A stretch of DNA of 64,000 nt from Actinomyces timonensis DSM 23838 (lineage in GTDB: Bacteria; Actinomycetota; Actinomycetes; Actinomycetales; Actinomycetaceae), in the NCBI RefSeq assembly GCF_000295095.1, contig NZ_JH806634.1, forward strand, positions 121,285 to 185,284, read 5' to 3'. Each line of letters opens with the position of its first letter. Position 1 is the first letter of the stretch. Below the pieces are notes generated by a model. That model was not told the origin of the DNA. It ran no database searches and saw only the letters and a program-made list of their open reading frames with translations. A program made the position numbers and the translations under genes. Shown here piece by piece: positions 8,175 through 16,805 of the stretch.

Positions 8175-8315
8175 GAGAATCTCCGATGAGGGGAGGAGGG
8201 AAGAGGGGGGAGGTCCAGAATACCGCCGTCCTGCGCCTCCAAGGCGCCGCCCCATGCCGCTCGCGATGCTCACCGCGCCGCTGGGATCCATTCCAGGTGC
8301 TCAGGGGACTCCGCT

Positions 8316-8321
8316 TAGGCT
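8316..8321 (+). promoter_or_regulatory. -10 box TAGGCT for a leaderless start
   Basis: TAGGCT ends exactly 6 nt before ATG 8328, so transcription would begin at or next to the start codon. Confidence 0.6.
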
Positions 8322-8327
8322 GGCGCT

Positions 8328-9014
8328 ATGACGAACTCGACGCCCTCCGGGCCCATCGATGGGATCCTCGCAGCCGCCGCCGCGGAGCCCCCAGCGGATG
8401 CCGCCCTGGGCGCTGCCTCCGCCGACCCCGCTCTTGCCGCGGCCCTGGCCCATGGGCGCCTCGTGCTCTGGCAGGCCGACCCCCGTGACACCCACCGTGT
8501 CGCCCAGCTCCTGGCGCTGCGCGGCATCACGGCCCAGGAGGCCCTTGAGGCGGCCCCCGGGATGATCGACACGATTCCCCTGCTCGTCCTGGCCTCCCTG
8601 GAGGACCCCGACCATCCCGATGACGTCGACGCCGCGCTGTCCGTGGCGCTCGCGGGCGCGTTCATGCTGCCCGCGGACACTGAGGAGGGGCGGGAGGCCG
8701 CCTGGATGGTCACCGGCCTCATCATCGACCCCGCTGCCAAGACCCGCCCCATCGGCCGCGACCTCCTCATGGGCCTGGCTGAGGCGGTCGACGCCATCGA
8801 CCCCGGCGCCCCTCTGTGGGCCTTCGTCGAGGCGAGCGAGCACGCCGTCGTCGCCAGTCACCTCGCCGCGGGCTTCACGAGGGTGGGGCAGCTCCCCCAT
8901 TACGCCGGCATCACCTTCCCCACCGGCGACGGCGTCCTGCTCCTCCACGAGGCCGCGGACCCCTCTGCGGCGGAGGCGGGGGCAGAGGCGAAGGGGCCCG
9001 GCGGCGCGGCCTGA
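8328..9014 (+). CDS. GNAT-family N-acetyltransferase
   Basis: Encodes 228 residues. The C-terminal half resembles the acetyl-CoA-binding part of GNAT enzymes: an IGRDLLMGLAEAVDAIDPGAPLWAFVEASEHAVVASHLAAGFTRVG-like run, meaning helix, strand, helix and the typical GF-RVG turn, followed by HYAGITF. The N-terminal half is Ala-rich and less typical. The substrate is unknown. The gene is probably transcribed leaderless, since there is no ribosome site and a TAGGCT box sits 6 nt upstream. It stands alone between minus-strand genes. Confidence 0.65.
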   Translation: MTNSTPSGPIDGILAAAAAEPPADAALGAASADPALAAALAHGRLVLWQADPRDTHRVAQLLALRGITAQEALEAAPGMIDTIPLLVLASLEDPDHPDDVDAALSVALAGAFMLPADTEEGREAAWMVTGLIIDPAAKTRPIGRDLLMGLAEAVDAIDPGAPLWAFVEASEHAVVASHLAAGFTRVGQLPHYAGITFPTGDGVLLLHEAADPSAAEAGAEAKGPGGAA

Positions 9015-9069
9015 GCCACCCCACCGGGCCCTGACCCACCGGGCTCTGCTGCGCCGTCGGCGCTCTTGG

Positions 9070-10332
9070 TCAGCGGCTGACCGGCCGAGGGTCGGACAGG
9101 CGCACGGCATCGCGCGGGACGGTGTACTCCACTCCCGGGTAGCGCCCGAACTGCTCCTCGGCGGCCGCCTGCGGCCGGGTGGCGTCCATGAAGGCGAGGA
9201 CCTGCCCCGGCGTCGGCCACGCCCCACTGCCCTCGCGGCCCACAGGGCTGATCGGCCCGGCGAGGATCCCCTGTTTCGGGCGGACCATGAGCCTGCCCGG
9301 CCGGCTGCGGTCCCGCAGGGCATGGGAGCGCCAGGTCAGCACCGGGTGGCTCGTCCGCCAGGCGGCGATGTGGAGCCAGAAGCCCCGCTCCGTCACGGCG
9401 CGGTCCGCCATGGCGTGGAAGTTCACCTGCGCCCCGAGGTACTTCCCGGCGGCGAGCAGCCCCATGGTGCCGGGCGCCCCCTGCGGAGCGCCCGCGTAGC
9501 CGTGGTTATCCGCCGTGTACTCCTGGGCGCGGCTGAGCGCCGAGCCGATGAGAGGGAACTGCATGCCGAGCGTCGTGATGGCCAGGCGCAGGAAGGAGAC
9601 ATGGCCGGCGGCCAGGTGCCCCACCTCGTGATTGATGACGAAGCGCAGCGCCTCCGGGTCCCGCGCCGAGCCTCCCACCTCGAACAGGTCGGAGTAGACG
9701 ACGACGTAGCGGCGGAACCCGTGACCAGCGGCGAAGGCGTTGATCTTCCCGTTGCCGAGCACGACATAGGCGTCCGGCACGCGCCGCAGCCCGAAGTTGT
9801 GCGCGGCCTCGACCACCATCCGGTACCCCTCGGGGAACTGGGTGAAGCTCATCTGCACCCCCTGCGCGCGCTGCTGCGCGTACAGGACGGCGCGCACCAC
9901 CCACAGGACGATCGGGATGATGGGCACGAGGAGGAGGTACTGGCCGATGGTGCTCATGACGAGCGAGCGGAATCCCGCCTCGGCGCCGGAGGGGTTGGGG
10001 ACCGCGATCAGCCATGCGATGAGGCCGAACCACGAGGCGTAGGCGCCCAGGGTCAGCAAGCCGCAGACCGCCATGAGCGGGAGCTCCTTGGGGTGGCGCA
10101 GCGCGCGGATCCCGAACCATCCGTGGATGGTCGCCCCGTTGAACAGGGTGGGCGGCTCCACCGGCGGCTGGGCCACCTGGGGGGCCTGGGCGGCGGCGAT
10201 CATGCCGGTCGGGGCGCTCGTCGCCGTGCCCTCGGGGGCGCTGGCCGGCGCCGCGCCCGGCATGGGGCTCTGGGAAGGCTGCCCATCAAGGGGCGCGCCG
10301 GAGGCCGCCCCGGGGAAGAACTGGTCTGTCAT
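9070..10332 (-). CDS. M48-family membrane zinc metalloprotease
   Basis: Encodes 420 residues. A Pro/Ala-rich cytosolic N-terminus of about 60 residues precedes two membrane segments (about 85-110 and 128-152, LLLVPIIPIVLWVVRAVLY). The M48/HtpX catalytic motif HEVGH is at about residue 232, within FVINHEVGHLAAGHVSF. The third zinc ligand is probably the Glu of SRAQEYTADNHGY. The ADYVVLGNGKINAFAAGHG-like strand before it is typical of the family. M48 proteases remove damaged membrane proteins. ATG 10332 has TACGGT 7 nt upstream and no ribosome site; a GTG three codons earlier (10341) is an alternative. Confidence 0.85.
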   Translation of the reverse strand: MTDQFFPGAASGAPLDGQPSQSPMPGAAPASAPEGTATSAPTGMIAAAQAPQVAQPPVEPPTLFNGATIHGWFGIRALRHPKELPLMAVCGLLTLGAYASWFGLIAWLIAVPNPSGAEAGFRSLVMSTIGQYLLLVPIIPIVLWVVRAVLYAQQRAQGVQMSFTQFPEGYRMVVEAAHNFGLRRVPDAYVVLGNGKINAFAAGHGFRRYVVVYSDLFEVGGSARDPEALRFVINHEVGHLAAGHVSFLRLAITTLGMQFPLIGSALSRAQEYTADNHGYAGAPQGAPGTMGLLAAGKYLGAQVNFHAMADRAVTERGFWLHIAAWRTSHPVLTWRSHALRDRSRPGRLMVRPKQGILAGPISPVGREGSGAWPTPGQVLAFMDATRPQAAAEEQFGRYPGVEYTVPRDAVRLSDPRPVSR

Positions 10333-10339
10333 ACGCAGC

Positions 10340-10345
10340 ACCGTA
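10340..10345 (-). promoter_or_regulatory. -10 box TACGGT before the M48 protease gene
   Basis: Reads TACGGT on the minus strand, with 7 nt between it and ATG 10332. No Shine-Dalgarno sequence is present, which fits a leaderless mRNA. Confidence 0.5.
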
Positions 10346-10523
10346 ATGGGCGCCCCTATGCGGGGCGGTCGTCCTGGCGGCGGATACGCCGATGGCGCAC
10401 TTCCGGCTGGGGGAGGGAGGAGGACGAGGAATGGCGCAGTCGCAGCGCAAAGAAGGAGTTGTGCTCTCCGCCACCATGCTCCCGCCGTAGCGGTGTCGAC
10501 GGCGGCGCGCGAGAATCCTGCCC

Positions 10524-11741
10524 ATGAACGACTACCGAGCCGAGCCCCTGAGCCCGCGGTCCGACGGCGTCACGGATGTCTTCCCGAACGCCGCCGTGAG
10601 CGAAGCGGTAGGCGATGAGGCCGCCGACGCCGTCGCCACCGATGTCTTCTCCGGCTACGAGGGGATCGAGGGCTATGGCAGCTTCGGCGCCCAGGGCACC
10701 AGTGGGGCCGATGCCGCTCCGGGCGCCGCTGCCACGCCCGCTGAGGCGCCGCTCGCCCAGACGATGGCCCTGCCCCGCGACGCCGTCCTGGCCGAGATGG
10801 TCGGCTATCCCGCCCCTGCGGCGCCAATGTCCCCGGCGTCCCAGGCCCCCACCGAGACCGCCTACCTGCCACCCGTCGCCCCCCTGGCCCCGGCCTACCA
10901 GGCCCAGCCGACTCCCACCCCCTACTCCCAGCCCCAGGCGCCCGCGATGCCCTTCCAGCCCATGCCGCGGATGGCGCCCGCGGGGCCGCCCATGGGGGCC
11001 CCCGCCCCGCAGCGCCCCCAGCCCCTCCCTCCCCGCCCCGGGCCCGCCTGGTACGCGGTCATGCTCGCCTGGATCTGGCGGGCCGCCATCGCGGGGCTCG
11101 CCGGGTACGGGCTCTGGCTCCAGCTCGAGCCCGCCATCCGAGCGGATGACGTCGTCGGCGGTCACGCCCTCGTCCTCCAGCAGCTCCGCTTCTTCACCAC
11201 TCTGAGCAACGCCGTCGTGCTCGTGGCCGTGGCGGGCGCCCTCCTCGAGCCGCTCGTGGGCCGCACGGGCGCCTTCAGCCTGGGGCTGCGCGCGCTCGGC
11301 CAGTGGGTGCGCGGGCTGGCGGTCGTCATGTCGGTGTTCACCGGGCTCGTCTTCGGCTTCCTCATGGAGGGGAGCCTCGAGAAGCCCATCAGCTGGATCC
11401 CCCATGTGGCGCTTCCCGCGGCCATGGGGATCGACTGGATCCTCGTGGGCCGCAACCAGAACCTCCTGCGTTTCTCCACGCCGGTGACCTGGACGATGAC
11501 TCTCCTTCCCTACATCCTCCTGTACATGTGGGACGCGCGCCAGGCCGGCCGCGCCATGTACGAGTTCCTCGACCCTGAGAAGGACGACTGGCTGACCTGG
11601 ATGGGCTCGCTCGTCGGCGGGTTCTTCGTCCTGGCGCTCGTGGTGTGGATCCTGGGGCGGATCCGCGGCGCCATCGTCTCCGCGGGCGAGCGCGGCCAGG
11701 CCCAGGCCGCCGCCTACGCGCAGGCCGGGGGCCGCTGGTGA
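10524..11741 (+). CDS. Pr6Pr-family membrane protein
   Basis: Encodes 405 residues. The first about 175 residues are low-complexity Ala/Pro (PAQAPAMPFQPMPRMAP and similar), presumably disordered and cytosolic. The remainder carries six membrane helices with Pr6Pr/FAR-17a-like features: AIAGLAGYGLWLQL, LRFFTTLSNAVVLVAVAGALLEP, VMSVFTGLVFGFLM, PISWIPHVALPAAMGIDWIL, TWTMTLLPYILLYMWDAR and GFFVLALVVWILGRI. The F-TTLSN and H--LP---ID-- motifs are the family's signatures. The biochemical role is unknown. The next gene starts inside its stop codon (GTGA), so the two are translationally coupled. Confidence 0.8.
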   Translation: MNDYRAEPLSPRSDGVTDVFPNAAVSEAVGDEAADAVATDVFSGYEGIEGYGSFGAQGTSGADAAPGAAATPAEAPLAQTMALPRDAVLAEMVGYPAPAAPMSPASQAPTETAYLPPVAPLAPAYQAQPTPTPYSQPQAPAMPFQPMPRMAPAGPPMGAPAPQRPQPLPPRPGPAWYAVMLAWIWRAAIAGLAGYGLWLQLEPAIRADDVVGGHALVLQQLRFFTTLSNAVVLVAVAGALLEPLVGRTGAFSLGLRALGQWVRGLAVVMSVFTGLVFGFLMEGSLEKPISWIPHVALPAAMGIDWILVGRNQNLLRFSTPVTWTMTLLPYILLYMWDARQAGRAMYEFLDPEKDDWLTWMGSLVGGFFVLALVVWILGRIRGAIVSAGERGQAQAAAYAQAGGRW

Positions 11742-12529
11742 GTGCCGAGGCCCCGGACGGGCGCCACTCCATCACCGGGCACCCGGACCACGACATCCCA
11801 TGGGCGATGCAGATCGCCGTGCGCTATGACAAGGTCGACCCGCCGCGCGCCATCGACGTCGCCGAGGCCGCTGCCCGCGCCGTCGTCCACCTCCTGGCCG
11901 ACCCCCGCAGCGCCCCCGGCGGGCCCTGGGCGCACGACGTCGACTACTGGCGCGACGGGCGCATCCGCAAACTCGTGCGCCGCGCCCGCGGCAAGCGCTG
12001 GGAGGAGGTCCAGGAGCTCCCCGGCCTCACGGTGGAGCAGGAGGGGCCGCTGGGCTGGGGGCGCGCCGCCGCGCGGGCCTTCGTTCCCGGACCCGTGCGC
12101 CCCCTGCCGGCGCCCCTGGCCAAGACCCAGGTGGAGGGCACACATTTCCCCGACGGCGCCGCGCTCCCGCCCCCGCCCGCCGCCATCACCGCCGCCATCG
12201 AGAAGGACCCCGCCAGCGCGGCGGACAGGATCGCGCTCGGCGCCCGATCGTCGTCGAGCGGTGCGCTCGTGACCGTCGAGGTGACGCCGCTGCACGAGAT
12301 GACCTCTGGGAAGCTCTGCGCCCAGGCCGCCCACGCGGCACAGCTCGCCTGGGAGAGCCCGGCCATGCCCGAGGGGCTCCGCGCGGCGTGGGCGGCCGAC
12401 GACTACCGGGTGCGCATCGAGTACCCCGATCGCGAGGCTTGGCAGGTGGCGAGTAGGCCGGTGAGCGTCGTCGACGCCGGATTCACCGAGCTCGACGGCC
12501 CCACGGAGACCACGCGCGCCCGCTGGTGA
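11738..12529 (+). CDS. Peptidyl-tRNA hydrolase 2 (PTH2) domain protein
   Basis: Encodes 263 residues. The C-terminal third has the PTH2 core motif TSGKLCAQAAHAAQLAWE, followed by the WAADDYRVRIE and VVDAGFTELDGPTETTRA segments expected of this family. PTH2 enzymes release peptides from stalled peptidyl-tRNA; in actinobacteria, longer versions like this one carry an uncharacterised N-terminal half (here with IPWAMQIAVRYDKVDPPRAI). The GTG start overlaps the stop of the preceding gene by 4 nt. The stop codon is inside the loop of a strong hairpin at 12513-12543. Confidence 0.7.
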   Translation: MSAEAPDGRHSITGHPDHDIPWAMQIAVRYDKVDPPRAIDVAEAAARAVVHLLADPRSAPGGPWAHDVDYWRDGRIRKLVRRARGKRWEEVQELPGLTVEQEGPLGWGRAAARAFVPGPVRPLPAPLAKTQVEGTHFPDGAALPPPPAAITAAIEKDPASAADRIALGARSSSSGALVTVEVTPLHEMTSGKLCAQAAHAAQLAWESPAMPEGLRAAWAADDYRVRIEYPDREAWQVASRPVSVVDAGFTELDGPTETTRARW

Positions 12530-12543
12530 GCAGCGGGCGCGCG
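12513..12543 (+). terminator. Perfect 13-bp hairpin over the stop codon
   Basis: CGCGCGCCCGCTG (12513-12525) pairs exactly with CAGCGGGCGCGCG (12531-12543) across a 5-nt loop that contains the TGA stop of the PTH2 gene. There is no T-tract. Confidence 0.6.
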
Positions 12544-12591
12544 GACGATGGGTGAGGCGGGCCGGGCGGTAGGGCCCTGTCCGGCGGCGCG

Positions 12592-12612
12592 GGGCTGGCC
12601 TCCCACCAGCCC
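12592..12612 (-). terminator. Short GC hairpin downstream of the GtrA-family gene
   Basis: GGGCTGG (12592-12598) pairs with CCAGCCC (12606-12612), just beyond the stop of the minus-strand gtrA-like gene. There is no T-run, so this is a weak call. Confidence 0.4.
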
Positions 12613-12618
12613 TGTGCC

Positions 12619-13218
12619 TCAGGCCGCCGTAGGGGCCTTGTCCCTGGCGGAGTCGCGGAACACCCACAGGCGCACGAACACGTACAGGTACAGGCCCTCG
12701 CAGCACGCGGAGATCACCCGGGCGACCTGGGCGTTGACCCCGAACCAGTGCAGGAGGCTGGACAGCCCCAGGATGAAGATGACGTACTGGCTGGCCAGCC
12801 CCAGGAAGTAGCGGCTGCCCTGCAGCGCCAGGTGCTCATGGGACTGGAAGTTGAGCCAGCGGTTGAGCAGCAGTGAGTACAGGCCCGCGACGGCGTACCC
12901 GACGGTCACGGCCACCGGGTAGAACCAGTGGAGGTGGTCGTAGAAGATCGTCAGGCAGATCATGTCGAGCACGAAGGCGGAGCCGTTGATGACCGCGTAG
13001 CCGATGAAGGTCTCCGGGATGAAGCGGCGCAGGCGCGCCGGGAGGGCGCGGTGGACGGCGCCGGTGAAGGCGGCGAAGCGCTCGGGCGCGCTGGAGGCGC
13101 GAGACGCGGGTGCCGCGACGGCCTCGTCGGCCGCTGTGCCGCTGAGGGCACCGGTCGCCCCAGGCGCGGCGCCCCGCTCATCGGTCAGTACAGCGGTCTC
13201 GGGCCTCGTGCTCGACAT
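12619..13218 (-). CDS. GtrA-family membrane protein
   Basis: Encodes 199 residues. After about 60 disordered residues, four helices follow the GtrA pattern: FIGYAVINGSAFVLDMICLTIFY, FYPVAVTVGYAVAGLYSLLLNRWLNF, QYVIFILGLSSLLHWFG and the last helix with VISACCEGLYLYVFVRLWVF. The N-R-W-N-F and FRLWVF-like motifs are characteristic. GtrA proteins are proposed to flip or hand over polyprenyl-linked sugars in wall polysaccharide synthesis. ATG 13218 is preceded by GGAAGGAC; the frame continues to 13434 without a better start. No glycosyltransferase is adjacent, so the pathway cannot be assigned. Confidence 0.82.
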   Translation of the reverse strand: MSSTRPETAVLTDERGAAPGATGALSGTAADEAVAAPASRASSAPERFAAFTGAVHRALPARLRRFIPETFIGYAVINGSAFVLDMICLTIFYDHLHWFYPVAVTVGYAVAGLYSLLLNRWLNFQSHEHLALQGSRYFLGLASQYVIFILGLSSLLHWFGVNAQVARVISACCEGLYLYVFVRLWVFRDSARDKAPTAA

Positions 13219-13403
13219 CCCGGTCCTTCCTCGCTCTCGTCCACGGCGGGCCAGCCATGGCTCGCACCACCCGTCATGCGGCCCAAGTCTTGCCCAGTCC
13301 CGGGCCGCCGGCCAAGTCCTCAAGGCGGATAGCCGGTCCCACCCCCTCCCCCTGAGGGATGAGGCGCCTGGGCGCTGGCCGCCATCGGTGGGAGGATGCG
13401 GGC

Positions 13404-14840
13404 ATGGCCGAGACAGCAGCGACACCCTCGACACCAGCAGCCCCGCGCCCCGCCGGCGAGCCGCGCGCCGCCCGCCCCGCCAGCGCGCGCGATGTCCTCC
13501 ACGACGCCGACGCCTACGCCCGCGCGCTCATGGACTACGTGGTCGCCTCCCCGAGCTCCTACCACGCCGCCGCCGAGGCCGCGCGACGACTGGACGCCGT
13601 CGGATTCACCGCCGTCGACGAGATCTCCCCCTGGGGGATCGCCACGCCCCAGCGCGGCTACACCATCCGCGACGGCGCCATCGCCGCCTGGGTCCTTCCC
13701 GAGGCGGCCCGCGACGGCAGCGCCTTCCGGATCGTCGGATCCCACACCGACTCCCCGGCCCTCAAGCTCAAGCCCTCCGCCCAGGCCACCCGCGACGGCT
13801 TCGCCCTCATCGGCGCCGAGGTCTACGGCGGGCCCCTGCTCAACTCCTTCCTCGACCGCGAGCTCGGCCTGGCCGGCCGCCTCGTCACGCGCGACGGCGC
13901 CAGCCACCTCGTGCGCACCGGCCCCATCGCCCGTGTCGCGCAGGTCGCTCCGCACCTCGACCGCAGCGTCAACGACTCCCTCCACCTCGACCGCCAGGCC
14001 CATCTCGCCCCCATCTGGGGGCTGACCGGCCAGGCCGGGGAGACGGGGGAAGCAGGGGCGCCCGCTGCCCCGGCCGACGTCGAGGCCTACCTGTGCGAGA
14101 CCGCCGGGATCGACGTCGGCGAGCTCGCCGGGCACGACATCCTCACCTACCCCACCGAGGCCCCCGCCCGATTCGGGCGCCACGCGGAGTTCATCGCCTC
14201 CTCCCGGCTCGACAACCTCAGCTCCGTGGCCGCCTCGCTCGCCGCACTGGAGTCCCTGTGCGGAGGCAGCGGGAAGCGCGCGGCCACCAGCGCGGGGGCG
14301 GCGACGGGCGACGTCGTCGTCCTCATCGCCAACGACCATGAGGAGGTCGGCTCCGGCACCCGCTCCGGCGCCGCCGGGCCCTTCCTCGAGCAGGTCCTGC
14401 GGCGCCTGGCCGGGGCGCTGACCATCACCGGTGACGCCTACGAGGCGATGCTCGCTCGCTCCACCTGCATCAGCGCCGACGCCGCCCACTCGCTCCACCC
14501 CAACTACGGGCAGCTCCACGACCCCGTCGTGCGACCCGTCCTCGGTGACGGCCCCGTCCTCAAGATCAACGCCCAGCAGCGCTACGCCACCGACGCGGTC
14601 GGCGAGGCGCTGTGGGAGAGGGCCTGCGCGGCCGCGGGCGCGCCCCACCAGGTCTTCGTGTCCAACAACGCCGTGCCCTGCGGGACGACCATCGGGCCCA
14701 TCACCGCCCAGCGGCTCGGGATCACCACCGTGGACGTCGGCCAGCCGATCCTGTCCATGCACTCCCAGCGGGAGATGTGCGCCGTGGCCGACGGCCCCTG
14801 GCTCGCCCAGGCGCTCGCCGCCTACTGGGCCGGGGCATGA
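13404..14840 (+). CDS. apeB: M18-family aspartyl aminopeptidase
   Basis: Encodes 478 residues, close to the family's usual size. Zinc ligands and catalytic motifs are visible: SHTDSPALKLKP (His114, Asp116), the dinuclear-site segment ANDHEEVGSGTRSGA, RLDNLSSVAASLAALESL, and the C-terminal FVSNNAVPCGTTIGPI and GQPILSMHSQREM. M18 enzymes remove acidic N-terminal residues from peptides in the cytosol. ATG 13404 follows GGAGG with a 7-nt gap. The next gene overlaps by ATGA. Confidence 0.93.
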   Translation: MAETAATPSTPAAPRPAGEPRAARPASARDVLHDADAYARALMDYVVASPSSYHAAAEAARRLDAVGFTAVDEISPWGIATPQRGYTIRDGAIAAWVLPEAARDGSAFRIVGSHTDSPALKLKPSAQATRDGFALIGAEVYGGPLLNSFLDRELGLAGRLVTRDGASHLVRTGPIARVAQVAPHLDRSVNDSLHLDRQAHLAPIWGLTGQAGETGEAGAPAAPADVEAYLCETAGIDVGELAGHDILTYPTEAPARFGRHAEFIASSRLDNLSSVAASLAALESLCGGSGKRAATSAGAATGDVVVLIANDHEEVGSGTRSGAAGPFLEQVLRRLAGALTITGDAYEAMLARSTCISADAAHSLHPNYGQLHDPVVRPVLGDGPVLKINAQQRYATDAVGEALWERACAAAGAPHQVFVSNNAVPCGTTIGPITAQRLGITTVDVGQPILSMHSQREMCAVADGPWLAQALAAYWAGA

Positions 14841-15271
14841 GCGGCGCCTCCTCCGGTTCTCCCGTGCGCACCGCCGGGGTCCGGTCCGGCGATCCCTGCC
14901 CCTGCGCGAGCGGCGCGCTGTTTGGCGCGTGCTGTGAGCCCATCCATGACGGCGCCCCCGCCCCCACCGCCGAGGCGCTTATGCGCTCGCGGTACTCGGC
15001 CTTCGTCGTCGGTGATGAGGACCACCTCTTCCGCACCTGGCACCCGCGCACCCGCCCGCCCGGGCCGTACTGCCATCTCGGCACGGCCTGGCTGGGCCTG
15101 CGGATCGTGGAGACGGTCGGCGGGGGAGAGGACGACGAGACCGGCATCGTGGAGTTCGTGGCCCGCTACCGGGCCTGGGACGGGCGCGGCGGGGTCGTGG
15201 AGGACGAGCTGGCCGAGCGCAGCCGCTTCATCCGCCGCGCCGGCCGCTGGCTCTACGAGACCGCCCTCTGA
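14837..15271 (+). CDS. YchJ-family protein with SEC-C metal-binding motif
   Basis: Encodes 144 residues. The N-terminus carries the SEC-C-like zinc motif CPCASGALFGACCEPIHDG, followed by the family signature ALMRSRYSAFVVGDEDHLFRTWHP and the NTF2-like C-terminal half (GIVEFVARYRAWDGRGG, HE-like acid region, SRFIRRAGRWLYETAL). YchJ-family proteins are UPF0225; the function is unknown. It is translationally coupled to the aminopeptidase by an ATGA overlap. Confidence 0.85.
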   Translation: MSGASSGSPVRTAGVRSGDPCPCASGALFGACCEPIHDGAPAPTAEALMRSRYSAFVVGDEDHLFRTWHPRTRPPGPYCHLGTAWLGLRIVETVGGGEDDETGIVEFVARYRAWDGRGGVVEDELAERSRFIRRAGRWLYETAL

Positions 15272-15298
15272 GACCGCCCTCTGACCCGCGTCCCTCGC

Positions 15299-15351
15299 CG
15301 AGACCGGGCGAACAGCACGGCGAAACCGGGCGAACAGCACGGCGAGACCGG
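15299..15351 (+). repeat. Dispersed 22-nt repeat, copy A (two and a half units)
   Basis: Unit 1 begins GAGACCGGGCGAACAGCA at 15300, unit 2 begins GAAACCGGGCGAACAGCA at 15322, and a partial unit GAGACCGG begins at 15344. The period is exactly 22 nt. It lies between the convergent ychJ and old-yellow-enzyme genes. Copy B, in inverted orientation, lies on the other side of the latter gene. Confidence 0.85.
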
Positions 15352-15418
15352 TTCTGCGGTGTCGCAGCAGGGCGGTCGAGACCGGTAGAGGCCAGCCCCG
15401 CCAGCGGGGCAGGGAGCC

Positions 15419-16603
15419 TCAGCGCCAGGCGCCCCGCCAGTATTGGATCGGCAGCCCCGCCTCGCGCCAGCCGTTGACGCCGAGCTCATGGGCCCAGCGC
15501 ACCGGCAGATAGGGGTCCCGCAGGGCCGGGCGCCCCACGGCGATCGCGTCGGCATCGCCCGCGGTCAGGATCGCCTCGGCCTGCTCCGCTGACTCGATGA
15601 CCCCCACGGTGGCGACGACGACGCCCGCGCCCGGCCCGCCGTCGGCCGCCGAAGCGGCGAGAGCGGCGCGCGCCTGGGCAGCGCAGGGCACCTGGTAGCC
15701 CGGGCCCACCGGGACTTTGGCCGGGACGTTCCCACCGGTCGAGACGTGGATGGCGTCGACGCCGGCCGCCGCGAGCTCGAGCGCGAAGGCCGCGGTCTCC
15801 TCCCCGGTGAGGCCCCCGTCGGCCCAGTCGGTGGCCGACAGGCGGATGCCGAGCGCCCGCGGGGCAGAGCCAGCGCCGTCCCGCCCCGCACTGCCCCTTC
15901 CGGCACTGCCCCGCTCGGCGTCGTCGATGGCGCGGCGCACGGCGGCGACCACCTGCAGCGGGAAGCGGCGGCGCCCCTCCTCATCGCCCCCGAAGGCGTC
16001 GGCGCGCGTGTTGGACAGCGGCGAGAGGAACTGGTGGATGAGGTAGCCGTGCGCGCCATGGATCTCGATGAGGTCGTACCCGGCGTGGATCGCCCGCCGA
16101 GCGGCCTGCCCGAACGCCTCCACAAGGCGCGCGATCCCGGCCTCGTCGAGCTCTCGCGGCACCGCGTGGCCCTCGCTCGGGTAGGGGATCGCGCTGGGGG
16201 CCACGAGATCCCAGCCCTCGAGCGTCCCCGCGCGGGCGCCCTTCACATCCGGCCGCCACGGGAGCGTGCCCGCCTTGCGGCCACCGTGCCCGAGCTGCAC
16301 CCCGGCCAGCGCCCCGCCGTCGTGAATCGCCTTGACGATGCGGCGATGCCCCTCGACCTGCGCGTCATCCCAGAGGCCCAGGTCGAACTCGGACAGGCGC
16401 CCCTCGGGGCTCACGGCCGTGGCCTCGACGATGACCGTGCCGAACCCGCCGACGGCGCGCGTGCCGTAGTGCAGCACGTGCCAGTCGGTGGCGACGCCGT
16501 CGCGCGCCTCGACGCTGTACATGCACATGGGCGGCAGCCACAGGCGGTTGCGGGCGGTCAGCGGGCCGATCTGGAGGGGCGTGAGGAGCGCTGGAGCAGT
16601 CAT
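15419..16603 (-). CDS. Old-yellow-enzyme-family NADPH dehydrogenase (NamA/YqjM-like)
   Basis: Encodes 394 residues forming one FMN-binding TIM barrel. Signatures include the N-terminal LLTPLQIGPLTARNRLWLPPMCMYS (YqjM-type with Cys26-like position), VQLGHGGRKAG, DLIEIHGAHGYLIHQFLSPLSNTRADAFGG and ADAIAVGRPALRDPYLP near the phosphate site. Such enzymes reduce activated alkenes, nitro compounds and other electrophiles. ATG 16603 is chosen. It is a single-gene unit enclosed by inverted copies A and B of the 22-nt repeat family. Confidence 0.92.
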   Translation of the reverse strand: MTAPALLTPLQIGPLTARNRLWLPPMCMYSVEARDGVATDWHVLHYGTRAVGGFGTVIVEATAVSPEGRLSEFDLGLWDDAQVEGHRRIVKAIHDGGALAGVQLGHGGRKAGTLPWRPDVKGARAGTLEGWDLVAPSAIPYPSEGHAVPRELDEAGIARLVEAFGQAARRAIHAGYDLIEIHGAHGYLIHQFLSPLSNTRADAFGGDEEGRRRFPLQVVAAVRRAIDDAERGSAGRGSAGRDGAGSAPRALGIRLSATDWADGGLTGEETAAFALELAAAGVDAIHVSTGGNVPAKVPVGPGYQVPCAAQARAALAASAADGGPGAGVVVATVGVIESAEQAEAILTAGDADAIAVGRPALRDPYLPVRWAHELGVNGWREAGLPIQYWRGAWR

Positions 16604-16720
16604 GGGACGACGCTACGACCATCCGAGGCCGATGCACAGGGGTAGGCCGGGGGGTGCTCACGGTCTCGTGGGCGGGGACCAGGAACGGCGGGGCGGATCG
16701 CCGCCCGGGGCCGAGGCGGA

Positions 16721-16773
16721 CCGGTCTCGCCGTGCTGTTCGCCCGGTTTCGCCGTGTTGTTCGCCCGGTCTCG
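16721..16773 (-). repeat. Dispersed 22-nt repeat, copy B (inverted)
   Basis: On the minus strand from 16773 it reads a GAGACC unit (with one change, AACA for AGCA context), a GAAACC unit and then GAGACCGGT, the same order as copy A. It lies in the divergent gap between the old-yellow-enzyme gene and the patatin gene. Confidence 0.85.
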
Positions 16774-16793
16774 ATGGGGGAGGGCGGGAGGGG

Positions 16794-16799
16794 TAGCGT
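16794..16799 (+). promoter_or_regulatory. -10 box TAGCGT for a leaderless start
   Basis: TAGCGT ends 6 nt before GTG 16806. Confidence 0.6.
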
Positions 16800-16805
16800 G
16801 GCGCC

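Noticed and set aside
15299-15351. CRISPR array from 22-nt tandem units
   Set aside because: There are no unique spacers between units, only two or three units per site and no cas genes.
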